The translations under genes were made by a program, and so were the position numbers. A stretch of 64,000 nucleotides of DNA from Gulosibacter sp. 10 (GTDB lineage: Bacteria > Actinomycetota > Actinomycetes > Actinomycetales > Microbacteriaceae), in contig NZ_FUIC01000008.1 in NCBI RefSeq assembly GCF_900163695.1, positions 124,001 to 188,000 on the forward strand. Reading direction: 5' to 3'. Positions 50,442 to 59,358 of the stretch are shown here, one piece after another. The notes beneath the pieces were generated by a model. That model was not told the origin of the DNA. It did not search any database and saw only the letters and a program-made list of their open reading frames with translations. Position 1 is the first letter of the stretch; the number at the start of each line of letters is the position of its first letter.

Positions 50442-50903
50442 CTAGAGGTCGTGAAGTGCGGTTCCCGGCGCCGCGCCGTACTGGCGCTCCCGATCGAGCG
50501 CGTCCTGCAGCAGCACCACCGCGGCCGCCTGGTCGATGACCCGGCGCGACCTCGAGGCCTGTCTGCCGGCGGCTCGGAACTGTCGGGCGGCGCTCACCGT
50601 GGTGAGCCGCTCGTCCAGCAACCGTACCGGTGCATCGACGATAGCCGCCAATTGCCCGGCGACGCTCACCGCATCCTCAGTCGAGGGGGTGGATTCCCCG
50701 CGCATGTTCAGGGGATGGCCGACGACGAGCTCGAAGGCGCCGTACTCCTCCGCGAGCTCCGCGATGCGGCGCGCGTGCGCGTCGCCCTCGAGGTCCCGCG
50801 GCACGGTCTCGAGCGGCACGGCGAGCAGGCCGTCGGGGTCGGACCGCGCGACGCCGATCCGCGCCTTGCCGACGTCGACGCCGAGGCGCACTCCGCGCCG
50901 CAC
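50442..50903 (-). CDS. ruvX: Holliday junction resolvase-like RuvX/YqgF
   Basis: RuvX is an RNase H-fold nuclease linked to 16S rRNA maturation. The 153-residue protein has LGVDVGKARIGVARSD at the start, VVGHPLNMRGE and DERLTTVSA, with the acidic active-site residues present. The GTG start at 50903 shares a base with the alaS stop (TAGTG). mltG follows after 15 nt. Confidence 0.93.
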   Translation of the reverse strand: MRRGVRLGVDVGKARIGVARSDPDGLLAVPLETVPRDLEGDAHARRIAELAEEYGAFELVVGHPLNMRGESTPSTEDAVSVAGQLAAIVDAPVRLLDERLTTVSAARQFRAAGRQASRSRRVIDQAAAVVLLQDALDRERQYGAAPGTALHDL

Positions 50904-53572
50904 TACGCCCTCGAGAGCTCGGCGCGGATGGCGCTGATCGCCTCGGGCAGCTTGGCGGGGTCCTGCCCGCCGCCCTGGGCGACGTCCGGCTTCCCGCCGC
51001 CGCCTCCGCCGAGGATGCCCGCCGCGAGCTTGACGAGCGATCCCGCCTTCAATCCCGCCCCGCGGGCCGCCTCGTTCGTGGCCACGACGATGATCGGCTT
51101 GCCGTTCGACTCCCCGCCCAGCGCGACCACCGCGGCCTCCGAGCCGAGGCGCTCCCGGATCTCCAGCGCCAGGCCGCGCACGTCCTCGGCCGAGCCGACT
51201 GCGCCGAGCGAGCCGCCCACGTAGGTCGCGGGGCCCGCGGCGGCGGCCTGGGAGACGAGCTCCGGCACGCGCGCGCGGAGCGCCTGCGCCTCCAGCTGGG
51301 CGATGCGCTTCTCGGCGCGCTTGAGATTGGTCAGGAGGTCCTCGATGCGGTTCGTCAGCTGCTCGCGGGGCACCTTGAGCCCGCCGGAGAGCTCTCGGAC
51401 GATCGCCCGCTCCGCGGCGAACTCCGCGAACGCGTTGCGGCCCACGAGCGCCTCGACGCGGCGGTTCTGCGAGCCCACGCTCGACTCGCCGATGAGGTTG
51501 ACGAGCCCCACCTCCGAGGAGTGCGCGACGTGCGTGCCGCCGCAGAGCTCCCGCGACCACGGGCCCCCGATCTCGACCATGCGGACGGTCGAGCCGTACT
51601 TCTCGCCGAACAGGGCGCGGGCGCCGAGGGCCTTCGCCTCGTCGATGCCCATGACGCGGGTGACGACCTCGTGGTCGGCCCGCACCGCGGCGTTCGAGAT
51701 CTCCTCGAGCTCGGTGCGCGTCTCCTGGCTGAGCGGCTGGTTCCACGAGAAGTCGAGCCGCATGTAGCCGGCCTTGTTGTACGAGCCGGACTGGTGGGCG
51801 CCCTCGCCGAGGGTGTCGCGGAGCGCCGCGTGGATGAGGTGGGTCGCGGTGTGCGCCTCGCTCGCCTGCCGGCGGTAGACCTCGTCGACCACGGTCTCGA
51901 CGCGCTCGCCCACGACGATCTCGCCCGAGACCACCTCCACCGTGTGCGCGGTGAGGCCCGCGACGGGCTGCTGCACGTCGTCCACGCGCGCCTCGAAGCC
52001 TCCCGACGGCGCGACGAGCCATCCCTGGTCCGAGTCCTGGCCGCCCGCCTCGGCGTAGAGCGTGGTCGCGGCGAGGATGATCTCGGCGTGGCTCCCGGCG
52101 CTCGCCGCCGGCACGCTCTCGCCGTCAACGATGATGCCGAGCACCTCGGACTCCGCGCGCAGCTCGTCGTAGCCGAGGAAGCGCGTCTGGCCCTTGGCCC
52201 GGAAGTCGCTATAGACCGACAGGTCGGCGAGCGCCGAGAGGCGGGAGCGGGCGTCCGCCTTCGCGCGCTCGCGCTGCTCGGTCATGAGCTCCGCGAACTT
52301 CTCGCGGTTGACCCGGAGCCCGGCCTCCCCCGCCATCTCCAGCGTGAGGTCGATGGGGAAGCCGAAGGTGTCGTGCAGCTTGAAGGCGACGTCGCCCGCG
52401 AGCTGACCGCTGCCCGAGCGCTTCGCGTCCGCCACCGCCTCCTCGAAGATCGTCGTGCCCTGGGCGAGGGTGCGCAGGAACGTCTCCTCCTCGGCGTAGG
52501 CCGTGCTCGAGATCCGGTCGAAGTCCCGCTCCACCTCGGGGTACGCGTCGCGCATCGCCCGCATGGACGCCGGGAAGAGCCGGTCGAAGGTGGCGTGCTC
52601 GACGCCGAGCAGGCGCATGTTGCGCACGACCCGGCGCAGCAGCCGGCGCAGGATGTACCCGCGCCCCTCGTTGCCCGGCTGCACGCCGTCGGCGATGAGC
52701 ATGAGCGCCGAGCGCACGTGGTCGGCGACCACGCGCAGCCGCACGTCATCCTCGGCGTCGTCCCCGTAGGCCTTGCCGGAGAGCTCAGCCGCGAGGTCGA
52801 GCACGGGCCGCACCTGATCGGTCTCGTACATGTTGTCCACGCCCTGCAGCAGGAAGGCGATGCGCTCGAGGCCGATGCCGGTGTCGATGTTCTTCTTCGG
52901 CAGCTCCCCGAGCAGCTCGTAGCTGCCGTCGCCGAGGTCCGCGCCGCGCTCGTACTGCATGAACACGAGGTTCCAGATCTCGACGTAGCGGTCGTCCTCG
53001 GTCGCGGGGCCGCCGTCGGCGCCGTACTCGGGCCCGCGGTCGAAGAAGATCTCCGAGTCCGGACCGGCGGGGCCGCCGGGCTTGCCCGCCGACCAGAAGT
53101 TCTCCTCGCGGCCCAGCCGCTGGATCCGATCCTCGGGCAGCCCCGAGATCTCGCGCCAGTGGTCGAACGCCTCCTGGTCCTCGTGGTACACGGTGACCCA
53201 GAGGTCCTTCGGGTCGAAGCCCAGCCCGCCCTCGGCCTGCGGCGTCGTGAGGAAGGTCCACGCGTACCCGATCGCCTCGCGCTTGAAGTAGTCGCCGAAG
53301 GAGAAGTTGCCGCCCATCTGGAAGAAGGTGCCGTGACGCGGCGTCCGGCCCACCTCCTCGATGTCGTTGGTGCGGATGCACTTCTGCACGCTCGTCGCCC
53401 GCGCGTAGGGCGCGGGCACCACGCCGGTCATGTACGGGATGAAGGGGACCATGCCGGCGATGGTGAACATCACCGTGGGGTCATCCGAGACGAGGGAGGC
53501 CGAAGGCACCACGACGTGGTCGCGGTCGGCGAAGAACTTCAGGAAGCGACGCTTGATCTCTGCGGTCTGCAT
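50903..53572 (-). CDS. alaS: Alanyl-tRNA synthetase
   Basis: AlaS charges tRNA-Ala and edits mischarged Ser and Gly. The 889-residue protein has the class II catalytic core (RFLKFFADRDHVVVPSAS at the start, RTPRHGTFFQMGGN), the editing site HTATHLIH with CGGTHV and a Gly-rich C-terminal Ala domain. The ATG at 53572 gives the standard start; an upstream GTG at 53584 adds four residues. Confidence 0.97.
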   Translation of the reverse strand: MQTAEIKRRFLKFFADRDHVVVPSASLVSDDPTVMFTIAGMVPFIPYMTGVVPAPYARATSVQKCIRTNDIEEVGRTPRHGTFFQMGGNFSFGDYFKREAIGYAWTFLTTPQAEGGLGFDPKDLWVTVYHEDQEAFDHWREISGLPEDRIQRLGREENFWSAGKPGGPAGPDSEIFFDRGPEYGADGGPATEDDRYVEIWNLVFMQYERGADLGDGSYELLGELPKKNIDTGIGLERIAFLLQGVDNMYETDQVRPVLDLAAELSGKAYGDDAEDDVRLRVVADHVRSALMLIADGVQPGNEGRGYILRRLLRRVVRNMRLLGVEHATFDRLFPASMRAMRDAYPEVERDFDRISSTAYAEEETFLRTLAQGTTIFEEAVADAKRSGSGQLAGDVAFKLHDTFGFPIDLTLEMAGEAGLRVNREKFAELMTEQRERAKADARSRLSALADLSVYSDFRAKGQTRFLGYDELRAESEVLGIIVDGESVPAASAGSHAEIILAATTLYAEAGGQDSDQGWLVAPSGGFEARVDDVQQPVAGLTAHTVEVVSGEIVVGERVETVVDEVYRRQASEAHTATHLIHAALRDTLGEGAHQSGSYNKAGYMRLDFSWNQPLSQETRTELEEISNAAVRADHEVVTRVMGIDEAKALGARALFGEKYGSTVRMVEIGGPWSRELCGGTHVAHSSEVGLVNLIGESSVGSQNRRVEALVGRNAFAEFAAERAIVRELSGGLKVPREQLTNRIEDLLTNLKRAEKRIAQLEAQALRARVPELVSQAAAAGPATYVGGSLGAVGSAEDVRGLALEIRERLGSEAAVVALGGESNGKPIIVVATNEAARGAGLKAGSLVKLAAGILGGGGGGKPDVAQGGGQDPAKLPEAISAIRAELSRA

Positions 53573-53619
53573 GGCGGGTTGCACCGGGGTTTCGTGTGAG
53601 CGGGCGGACGGGGGTGTGG

Positions 53620-53829
53620 TCAGTGCCTGTCGGCGTCGATGGCGGCGTAGATCGCCTCGGTGCGGGCTCGGTAGCCCTCGCCGATCGCCGCCTTGACCTC
53701 GTCGACGCGGGTGTTGACCGATTCGAAGAATGCGCGGCCGCGCGGGGTCGAGTTGACGAAGTGCGCGACGGCGAAGCCCGCCGCGACGCCGCCTGCCACG
53801 AGCGCGGCCGAACGGAGGAAGGTACGCAT
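53620..53829 (-). CDS. Small single-span membrane protein
   Basis: The 69-residue protein has one hydrophobic segment (about 6-24) followed by a charged, probably helical part (GRAFFESVNTRVDEVKAAIGEGYRARTEA). I do not recognise a family. It lies between the DUF948 gene and alaS and is probably cotranscribed. Confidence 0.7.
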   Translation of the reverse strand: MRTFLRSAALVAGGVAAGFAVAHFVNSTPRGRAFFESVNTRVDEVKAAIGEGYRARTEAIYAAIDADRH

Positions 53830-53874
53830 GGTGTGCCGGTTGCCTCTCGGGAAGGGGATGGGATGGATCGTCCG

Positions 53875-54249
53875 CTAGCGGCGCTTGCGGCGCGTGCGCT
53901 GCGGGCGCATGGCGCGGAGCCCCGCCGCCGCGGCGGCGGAGAAGCCCGCGAGCTTGATGAGGGGGCCGCCGACCGTGGCGGCGGTGAGGGCCACGAGCGA
54001 ATTCACGTTGCTCGTGACCTCGTGCACGTTGGTCGTGATGGCGTCGACCTTCGCGAGCTGCTTGTTCGTCTCCTGCATCGTGACCTGGGTCTCGGCCAGC
54101 GTGGGCGTGATCTCGTCCACCGACTTGCGGATGCCGCGTCGAAGCTCGTCGAAGACGCCGCCGAGCTTGAGGATCGGCACGGCGAGCAGGACGACGAGGA
54201 CGAGGAACACACCCGCCGCGATGAGACCGGCGATGTCACCACCTGACAT
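53875..54249 (-). CDS. DUF948 membrane protein
   Basis: The 124-residue protein has an N-terminal transmembrane helix (about 6-26), a long amphipathic coiled-coil-like region (VFDELRRGIRKSVDEITPTLAETQVTMQETNKQLAKV-like, about 32-85), a second hydrophobic stretch (about 84-108) and a very basic tail. This is the DUF948 pattern; the function is unknown. It is common upstream of alaS in Actinobacteria. Confidence 0.85.
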   Translation of the reverse strand: MSGGDIAGLIAAGVFLVLVVLLAVPILKLGGVFDELRRGIRKSVDEITPTLAETQVTMQETNKQLAKVDAITTNVHEVTSNVNSLVALTAATVGGPLIKLAGFSAAAAAGLRAMRPQRTRRKRR

Positions 54250-54342
54250 GAAAACACTCCTGAGATAGCTGCGGTCGCGTCGAGCCCGCGGGGCGCGTGC
54301 GACCTCGATCGCCCGGAACAATGAGCGCTCGAAGAATGAGCA

Positions 54343-54374
54343 GAGGGCGGATCGCCTGCCGGCGATCCGCCCTC
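54343..54374 (-). terminator. Terminator hairpin after rpsD
   Basis: Perfect 14-bp arms (54343-54356, 54361-54374) with a TGCC loop, 20 nt past the rpsD stop. A T-rich stretch follows on the minus strand, so this is a good intrinsic terminator. Confidence 0.8.
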
Positions 54375-54393
54375 AATGCTAGCGGTCTCGAGA

Positions 54394-55023
54394 CTAGCGC
54401 GCGGCGTAGTACTCGACGACGAGCTGAACCTCGCACTGCACGGGCACCTCGTCGCGCTTGGGACGACGCTCGAGCACGGCCTGGAGCTTGTCCAGCTCGA
54501 CGCTCAGGTAGCCGGGAACGGCCGGGAGCACCTCGGCGTGGCCGCCGGCTGCGGCGACCTGGAAGATCTCCAGCTCCTCCGAGCGCGGCTTCACGTGGAT
54601 CATCTGCCCGGCCTTCACGCGGAAGGAGGGGCGGTCGACGATCTTGCCGTTGACGAGGATGTGGCGGTGCACGACGAGCTGGCGGGCCTGGGCGGTCGTG
54701 CGGGCGAAGCCCGCGCGCAGCACGAGCGCGTCGAGGCGCATCTCGAGCAGCTCGACCAGGTTCTCACCGGTCAGGCCGCCCTGGCGGCTCGCCTCTTCGA
54801 AGGCGATGCGCAGCTGCTTCTCGCGCAGGCCGTACTGGGCCCGCAGACGCTGCTTCTCGCGCAGGCGGACGGCGTAGTCGCTCTCGGTGCGGCGACGCGT
54901 GCGGCCGTGCTGGCCGGGGGCGTAGGGGCGCTTCTCGATGAGGCGGGCGGCCTTCGGGGTCAGGGCGACGCCGAGGGCGCGCGAGAGGCGCACCTTCGAG
55001 CGGGTCCGGGACTTCTTCGACAT
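54394..55023 (-). CDS. rpsD: 30S ribosomal protein S4
   Basis: S4 starts 30S assembly and binds 16S rRNA. The 209-residue protein has the S4 N-terminal region without zinc cysteines (EKRPYAPGQHGRTRRR) and the S4 RNA-binding domain (MRLDALVLRAGFARTTAQARQLVVHRHILVNG). The ATG at 55023 follows AAAGGAG. It stands alone between two hairpins. Confidence 0.97.
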   Translation of the reverse strand: MSKKSRTRSKVRLSRALGVALTPKAARLIEKRPYAPGQHGRTRRRTESDYAVRLREKQRLRAQYGLREKQLRIAFEEASRQGGLTGENLVELLEMRLDALVLRAGFARTTAQARQLVVHRHILVNGKIVDRPSFRVKAGQMIHVKPRSEELEIFQVAAAGGHAEVLPAVPGYLSVELDKLQAVLERRPKRDEVPVQCEVQLVVEYYAAR

Positions 55024-55171
55024 TAAGAAGTCTCCTTTCATTGTTTCGCAATTGGCGCGCGTGAGCGCGCAGATGGCATGTGCTCTCCGCCCGGGCTTTC
55101 ACGAGCCCCGGCGTCAAACGCGATCGGATGTCCGAAGCGTCCGGTTCAATGGACGACCTCTGCTGAGCGCA

Positions 55172-55187
55172 GGGCACACGAGTGCCC
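55172..55187 (-). terminator. Terminator hairpin after rarA
   Basis: GGGCAC-ACGA-GTGCCC (6-bp arms) next to the palindrome CCTGCGCGCAGG, 25-40 nt past the rarA stop. It separates rarA from rpsD. Confidence 0.5.
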
Positions 55188-55211
55188 GCCTGCGCGCAGG
55201 ACCGAGCAAGC

Positions 55212-56534
55212 CTACCACGAACGGGTGATGCGGCGCAGTCGCTCCAGGCGGGTCGAGATCTCCCGCTCCCAGCCCAGCTCGGTCGGCCGGTAGTACTCGC
55301 GCTCGACCAGGGGGTCGGGCAGGTACTGCTGCGGCACGACCCCGTGCGGATCGTCGTGGGGATAGCGGTAGCCCTTGCCGTGCCCGAGCTGCTTGGCCCC
55401 CGCGTAGTGCGCGTCCCGTAGGTGCGGGGGCACGCGGCCGATCCCGCCGCCCTTGACGTCGGCGATGGCCTGCTCGATCGCCGTGATCGCCGAGTTCGAC
55501 TTGGGCGCGGTGGCGAGGTAGATCGTGGCCTGGGCGAGCGGGATCCGCCCCTCCGGCATGCCGATGAGCTGCACCGCGCCGGCCGCGGCCTCCGCGATGA
55601 GCAGCGCCTGCGGGTCGGCCATGCCGATGTCCTCGGCCGCGTGGACGATGAGCCGCCGGGCGATGAAGCGGGGGTCCTCCCCCGCCACGATCATCCGCGC
55701 CAGGTAGTGCACCGCGGCGTCGGGATCCGAGCCGCGGATCGACTTGATGAAGGCCGAGATCACGTCGTAGTGCTCGTCGCCGTTCTGGTCGTAGCGCAGC
55801 AGCGCCTGGTCGCTCGCGCCCTCGACGTCCTCGGCGGTGATCTCCTCCCGGTCGTCCGCGCGCGTCCCCTCGGCCGCCGCCTCGAGCGTCGTGAGCGCCC
55901 GCCGGGCGTCCCCGCTCGCGAGCCGCACGATCGCGTCCCGCGCATCCCCGGCGATGGCCACCTCGCCGTCCAGGCCGTGCGGGGCCTCGATCGCGCGGTC
56001 GATCAGCCCCTCCAGATCGGCGCTCTCGAGCGGCCGCAGCGTCAGGAGCAGCGAGCGGCTGAGCAGCGGCGAGATCACCGAGAACGAGGGGTTCTCCGTC
56101 GTGGCCGCGACGAGCGTCACCCATCCCTGCTCGACCCCCGGCAGCAGGGCGTCCTGCTGCGCCTTCGTGAACCGGTGGATCTCGTCGAGGAACAGCACCG
56201 TCTGATCGCCGTAGAAGTCGCGCTCGCGCAGCGCCTCGTCCATGACCTGGCGGACGTCCTTCACCCCGGCCGAGATCGCGGAGAGCTGGACGAAGCGTCG
56301 CTTGCCCGATGCGGCCAGCGCCTGGGCAATGGTCGTCTTGCCGCAGCCCGGCGGCCCCCACAGGATGACGGAGGTGCCCGCGGCGCTCGCCGCGCCGTTG
56401 TCGGCGAGGCGGCGCAGCGGCGAGCCCGGCCGGAGGAGATGCTCCTGCCCGACCACCTCGTCGAGGTTGCGCGGCCGCATCCGGGCGGCCAGCGGTGCCG
56501 TCCCGCCGCCCCCGAGCAAAGTCTGTTCTGCCAT
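55212..56534 (-). CDS. rarA: Replication-associated recombination protein A (RarA/MgsA)
   Basis: RarA is a clamp-loader-like AAA+ ATPase acting at stalled forks. The 440-residue protein has Walker [10 protein letters not shown], Walker [10 protein letters not shown], sensor 1 TTENPSFS and the C-terminal MgsA domain (about 260-435). The ATG at 56534 starts the conserved region; the in-frame upstream part is not conserved. Confidence 0.95.
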   Translation of the reverse strand: MAEQTLLGGGGTAPLAARMRPRNLDEVVGQEHLLRPGSPLRRLADNGAASAAGTSVILWGPPGCGKTTIAQALAASGKRRFVQLSAISAGVKDVRQVMDEALRERDFYGDQTVLFLDEIHRFTKAQQDALLPGVEQGWVTLVAATTENPSFSVISPLLSRSLLLTLRPLESADLEGLIDRAIEAPHGLDGEVAIAGDARDAIVRLASGDARRALTTLEAAAEGTRADDREEITAEDVEGASDQALLRYDQNGDEHYDVISAFIKSIRGSDPDAAVHYLARMIVAGEDPRFIARRLIVHAAEDIGMADPQALLIAEAAAGAVQLIGMPEGRIPLAQATIYLATAPKSNSAITAIEQAIADVKGGGIGRVPPHLRDAHYAGAKQLGHGKGYRYPHDDPHGVVPQQYLPDPLVEREYYRPTELGWEREISTRLERLRRITRSW

Positions 56535-56583
56535 CGCTAGCGATGGTAGCGAGTTCCTCCGACATCGTCGCGGCGCTACTGAG

Positions 56584-56628
56584 TAGACTGCTCGGGTTGA
56601 TCCGCCCCGCGCACCGCGGGGCCCGAGC
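56584..56628 (+). promoter_or_regulatory. Promoter and leader hairpin of the cyclophilin gene
   Basis: TAGACT (56584-56589) is a likely -10. The leader then folds: GCTCGGG (56590-56596) pairs with CCCGAGC (56622-56628), and inside it CCCCGCG-CAC-CGCGGGG (56605-56621) forms a second stem, with an 8-nt one-sided bulge. The ribosome site GAGGGG follows. Confidence 0.45.
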
Positions 56629-56646
56629 ACTGACGAGGGGACCGGC

Positions 56647-57438
56647 GTGGCCGATTCATCCAAGAAAGCCCGCGAGGAGCGCCGCCGCGCACGCGAGTAC
56701 GAGGCGCGCATCGTGGTGAACGACGTGCAGCAGGACCGCCGCCGGCGCGACAACCGCACCGGGATCGCGGTGCTCGCCGTGGTCGCCGTGCTCGCGGTGG
56801 CCGCGACGGTCGGCTTCTACGCCGCCGGCGGGCAGACCACGATCGCGGACGCCCCCGAGACCCCGGCGCCCACCGAGGCCCCGATCGAGGAGACCGCGCC
56901 CGCGGAGACCGGCGAGGCCCCCTCCCCCGAGCTCGCCGAGAATCGCGAGTGGACCGGCACGATGACGCTCAACGGCGGCCTCGACCTGGGCATCACGATC
57001 GACGGCGCGAACGCGCCGCAGGCCGCGTCGAACTTCATCGACCTGTCGCAGCAGGGGTTCTACGACCAGACCCCGTGCCACCGCCTCACCACCGAGGGCC
57101 TGTTCGTGCTGCAGTGCGGCGACCCCACCGGCACCGGCACCGGCGGCCCCGGCTACTCGTTCGGCCCGCTCGAGAACGTCCCCGAGGACGACGTCTACCC
57201 CGCCGGCACCATCGCGATGGCCCGCGCGCAGGCCGAGGACTCGATGGGCTCGCAGTTCTTCATCGTCTACGAGGACACCGAGCTCCCCGCCCCGGGCTAC
57301 ACCGTCTTCGGGCAGGTGACCGACGGGCTCGATCAGCTCAAGGCCGAGATCGTCGATCAGGGCGTGACCCCCGGCATGAGCGAGACCGACGGGCAGCCGG
57401 TCGTACCCGTCGACATCACCGGCATCACGCTCGAGTGA
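56647..57438 (+). CDS. Membrane-anchored cyclophilin-type peptidyl-prolyl isomerase
   Basis: The 263-residue protein has a charged cytoplasmic N-terminus (1-38), one transmembrane helix (about 40-61), a Pro/Glu/Thr-rich spacer (68-95) and a cyclophilin domain (about 100-263) with [39 protein letters not shown] and the closing [12 protein letters not shown]. It probably acts outside the membrane on secreted proteins. The GTG start is at 56647. Confidence 0.92.
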   Translation: MADSSKKAREERRRAREYEARIVVNDVQQDRRRRDNRTGIAVLAVVAVLAVAATVGFYAAGGQTTIADAPETPAPTEAPIEETAPAETGEAPSPELAENREWTGTMTLNGGLDLGITIDGANAPQAASNFIDLSQQGFYDQTPCHRLTTEGLFVLQCGDPTGTGTGGPGYSFGPLENVPEDDVYPAGTIAMARAQAEDSMGSQFFIVYEDTELPAPGYTVFGQVTDGLDQLKAEIVDQGVTPGMSETDGQPVVPVDITGITLE

Positions 57439-57553
57439 TCCTCGAGGCCTCCTCGTCTGCGGCGTTCGCCGGCATGCCATACGATTGAGGAATATGCCTG
57501 CCGCCGCGGGCGCACGCCCGCGGAACACCCCTGATGAGTACCGAGGAACACGC

Positions 57554-58786
57554 ATGTCTGCTCTCCCCACCCATCCGTTCGGTCGCGTCGACGAGGACGG
57601 CACCGTCTACGTCATCGAGGGCGACCGCGAGCGTTCCGTCGGCCAGTACCCCGACGGCACGCCCGAGGAGGCCCTCGCCTACTTCGTCCGCAAGTTCGAC
57701 GACCTCGCCGGCCAGGTCGGCCTGCTCGAGCAGCGGGCCCGCGCCGGCGCGAACGCGAACGACGTCGCGAAGTCCGTCCGCCACCTGCGCTCGCAGCTCC
57801 GGGACGCGAACGCCGTCGGCGATCTCGCGGCGCTCCGCTCCCGCCTCGACGCGCTCGACGGCGAGGTCGAGCACCTGGGCGACCAGCAGAAGGAGGAGCA
57901 GCAGGCCGCGCTGACCGAGGCCATCGCCTACCGCGAGTCCATCGTGGTCGAGGCCGAGTCCCTCGCCGCTCAGAACCCCGCCTCCATCCAGTGGAAGCGC
58001 ACCTCCGCGCAGCTCGAGGACCTCTTCGCCCGGTGGCAGCAGCACCAGAAGGAGGGCCCCCGCCTGCCCAAGAGCGACGCGAACGCGCTCTGGAAGCGGT
58101 TCCGCACGGCCCGCACCCACCTCGACTCCGAGCGCCGCAAGTTCTTCGCCGAGCTGGACGCCCAGCACAAGGCCGCCCGCCAGGCCAAGCAGGCCATCAT
58201 CGAGCGCGCGCAGGCCCTCGCGCCGCAGGGCGCGGACGGCGTCCCCGAGTACCGTCGCCTGCTCGACGAGTGGAAGTCGGTCGGCCGCGCCGGCCGCAAG
58301 CACGACGACGCGCTCTGGGAGCGGTTCAAGGCGGCGGGCGACGTGCTCTTCCAGGCGAAGGCCGAGATCGACGCCCGTGACGACGAGGAGTACCAGGAGA
58401 ACCTCGTCGCGAAGGAGGCCCTGCTCGAGGAGGCCGAACCCCTGCTCAAGGTCACCGACCGGCAGGCCGCGCGCGAGAAGCTCCGCAGCATCCAGGAGCG
58501 CTGGGACGCCATCGGCCGGCTCCCGCGCGACCGGTTCCGCGAGATCGAGGACCGCCTCCGCAAGGTCGAGACGCACGTCCGCCAGCTCGACGACGAGCAC
58601 TGGGCGAACAGCAACCCCGAGAAGCAGGCGCGCCAGAGCGGCATGGCCTCGCAGCTCGAGGAGGCCATCGCCAAGCTCGAGGAGGAGCTCGAGGAGGCCA
58701 AGGCCGGCGGCGACGCCGCGAAGATCAAGGCGGCCCAGGAAGCGCTCGACGCCCGGCGCAGCTGGCTCCGGGTCGTGGGCGGCTAG
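57554..58786 (+). CDS. DUF349 coiled-coil protein
   Basis: The 410-residue highly charged protein is largely alpha-helical, with repeated DUF349 units (for example ALWKRFRTARTHLDSERRKFF and ALWERFKAAGDVLFQAKAEI, plus LRSIQERWDAIGRLPRDRFREIEDRLR). The function is unknown. It is found in many Actinobacteria near relA and the cyclophilin gene. The ATG at 57554 follows GAGGAAC. The 5' leader holds a GC hairpin (57504-57523). Confidence 0.88.
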   Translation: MSALPTHPFGRVDEDGTVYVIEGDRERSVGQYPDGTPEEALAYFVRKFDDLAGQVGLLEQRARAGANANDVAKSVRHLRSQLRDANAVGDLAALRSRLDALDGEVEHLGDQQKEEQQAALTEAIAYRESIVVEAESLAAQNPASIQWKRTSAQLEDLFARWQQHQKEGPRLPKSDANALWKRFRTARTHLDSERRKFFAELDAQHKAARQAKQAIIERAQALAPQGADGVPEYRRLLDEWKSVGRAGRKHDDALWERFKAAGDVLFQAKAEIDARDDEEYQENLVAKEALLEEAEPLLKVTDRQAAREKLRSIQERWDAIGRLPRDRFREIEDRLRKVETHVRQLDDEHWANSNPEKQARQSGMASQLEEAIAKLEEELEEAKAGGDAAKIKAAQEALDARRSWLRVVGG

Positions 58787-58806
58787 TCCCCGGGCCTCGA
58801 GGCCGG

Positions 58807-58842
58807 CGCGGCTGGGGAGAACTTCGGTTATCCCCAGCCGCG
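58807..58842 (+). terminator. Intrinsic terminator with UUCG loop
   Basis: A 12-bp stem (58807-58818, 58831-58842), then a G-A mismatch and a 3-bp AAC/GTT stem closed by a TTCG tetraloop, followed by TCCCGTTT. It is 20 nt after the DUF349 stop. Confidence 0.8.
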
Positions 58843-58887
58843 TCCCGTTTCCCGACGCCGGCGGCCCGTCCGGGCCATGATGCGCTC

Positions 58888-59358
58888 ATGAACCCGCTCG
58901 ACCCGTCGCCCCAGCACCGCTCGCCGCTCGACCGCCGGCTCGAGGGGTTCCCCGAGGTCGAGCTGCGCGCGATGGTGCTCGCCGGCGAGCTGGCGCGGCA
59001 CGGCATCCCGGGCTTCGAGTTCTATCTGCCGATCGGGATGCTGCCGACCGCCGTGGAGCGGGCCGCGAGCCTGCTCGGCATCATGCGCCCGGGCAGGACG
59101 GTCACCGGTCGCAGCGCCCGGTGGGTGCACGTCGGCGGTCCCGCGCCCCGGGAGGTGGAGGTCTCGCGCAGGAGCGGCCGCATGCTCAGGGTGGACGCGC
59201 CGGTGCGCTGCCGCTTCCGGCGCCTCGAGCGCTCGGAGGTGACGACCCTGGCGGGGCTCGTCCTCACCACCCCCATGCGGACCATGCGGGATCTGCTGCG
59301 CGAGGGCTTCGAGGAGGACGCCCGGCTGCTCGCGGCCGCGCTGGAGCCGGCGGGCTAG
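58888..59358 (+). CDS. Small unknown protein, weakly AbiEi-like
   Basis: The 156-residue protein has no signal or membrane segment. The stretch RSARWVHVGGPAP and LERSEVTTLAGLVLTTPMRTMRDLLR resembles the 'ttp.rT..DLL' region of AbiEi-type antitoxins, but the similarity is weak and no toxin gene lies beside it. Its stop shares a CTAG with relA on the other strand. Confidence 0.6.
   Translation: MNPLDPSPQHRSPLDRRLEGFPEVELRAMVLAGELARHGIPGFEFYLPIGMLPTAVERAASLLGIMRPGRTVTGRSARWVHVGGPAPREVEVSRRSGRMLRVDAPVRCRFRRLERSEVTTLAGLVLTTPMRTMRDLLREGFEEDARLLAAALEPAG

Noticed and set aside
55209-55214. A TAGGCT -10 box for rpsD over the rarA stop codon
   Set aside because: The hairpin of 55172-55187 would lie in the leader just after it, and no -35 is present. 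It looks like chance.
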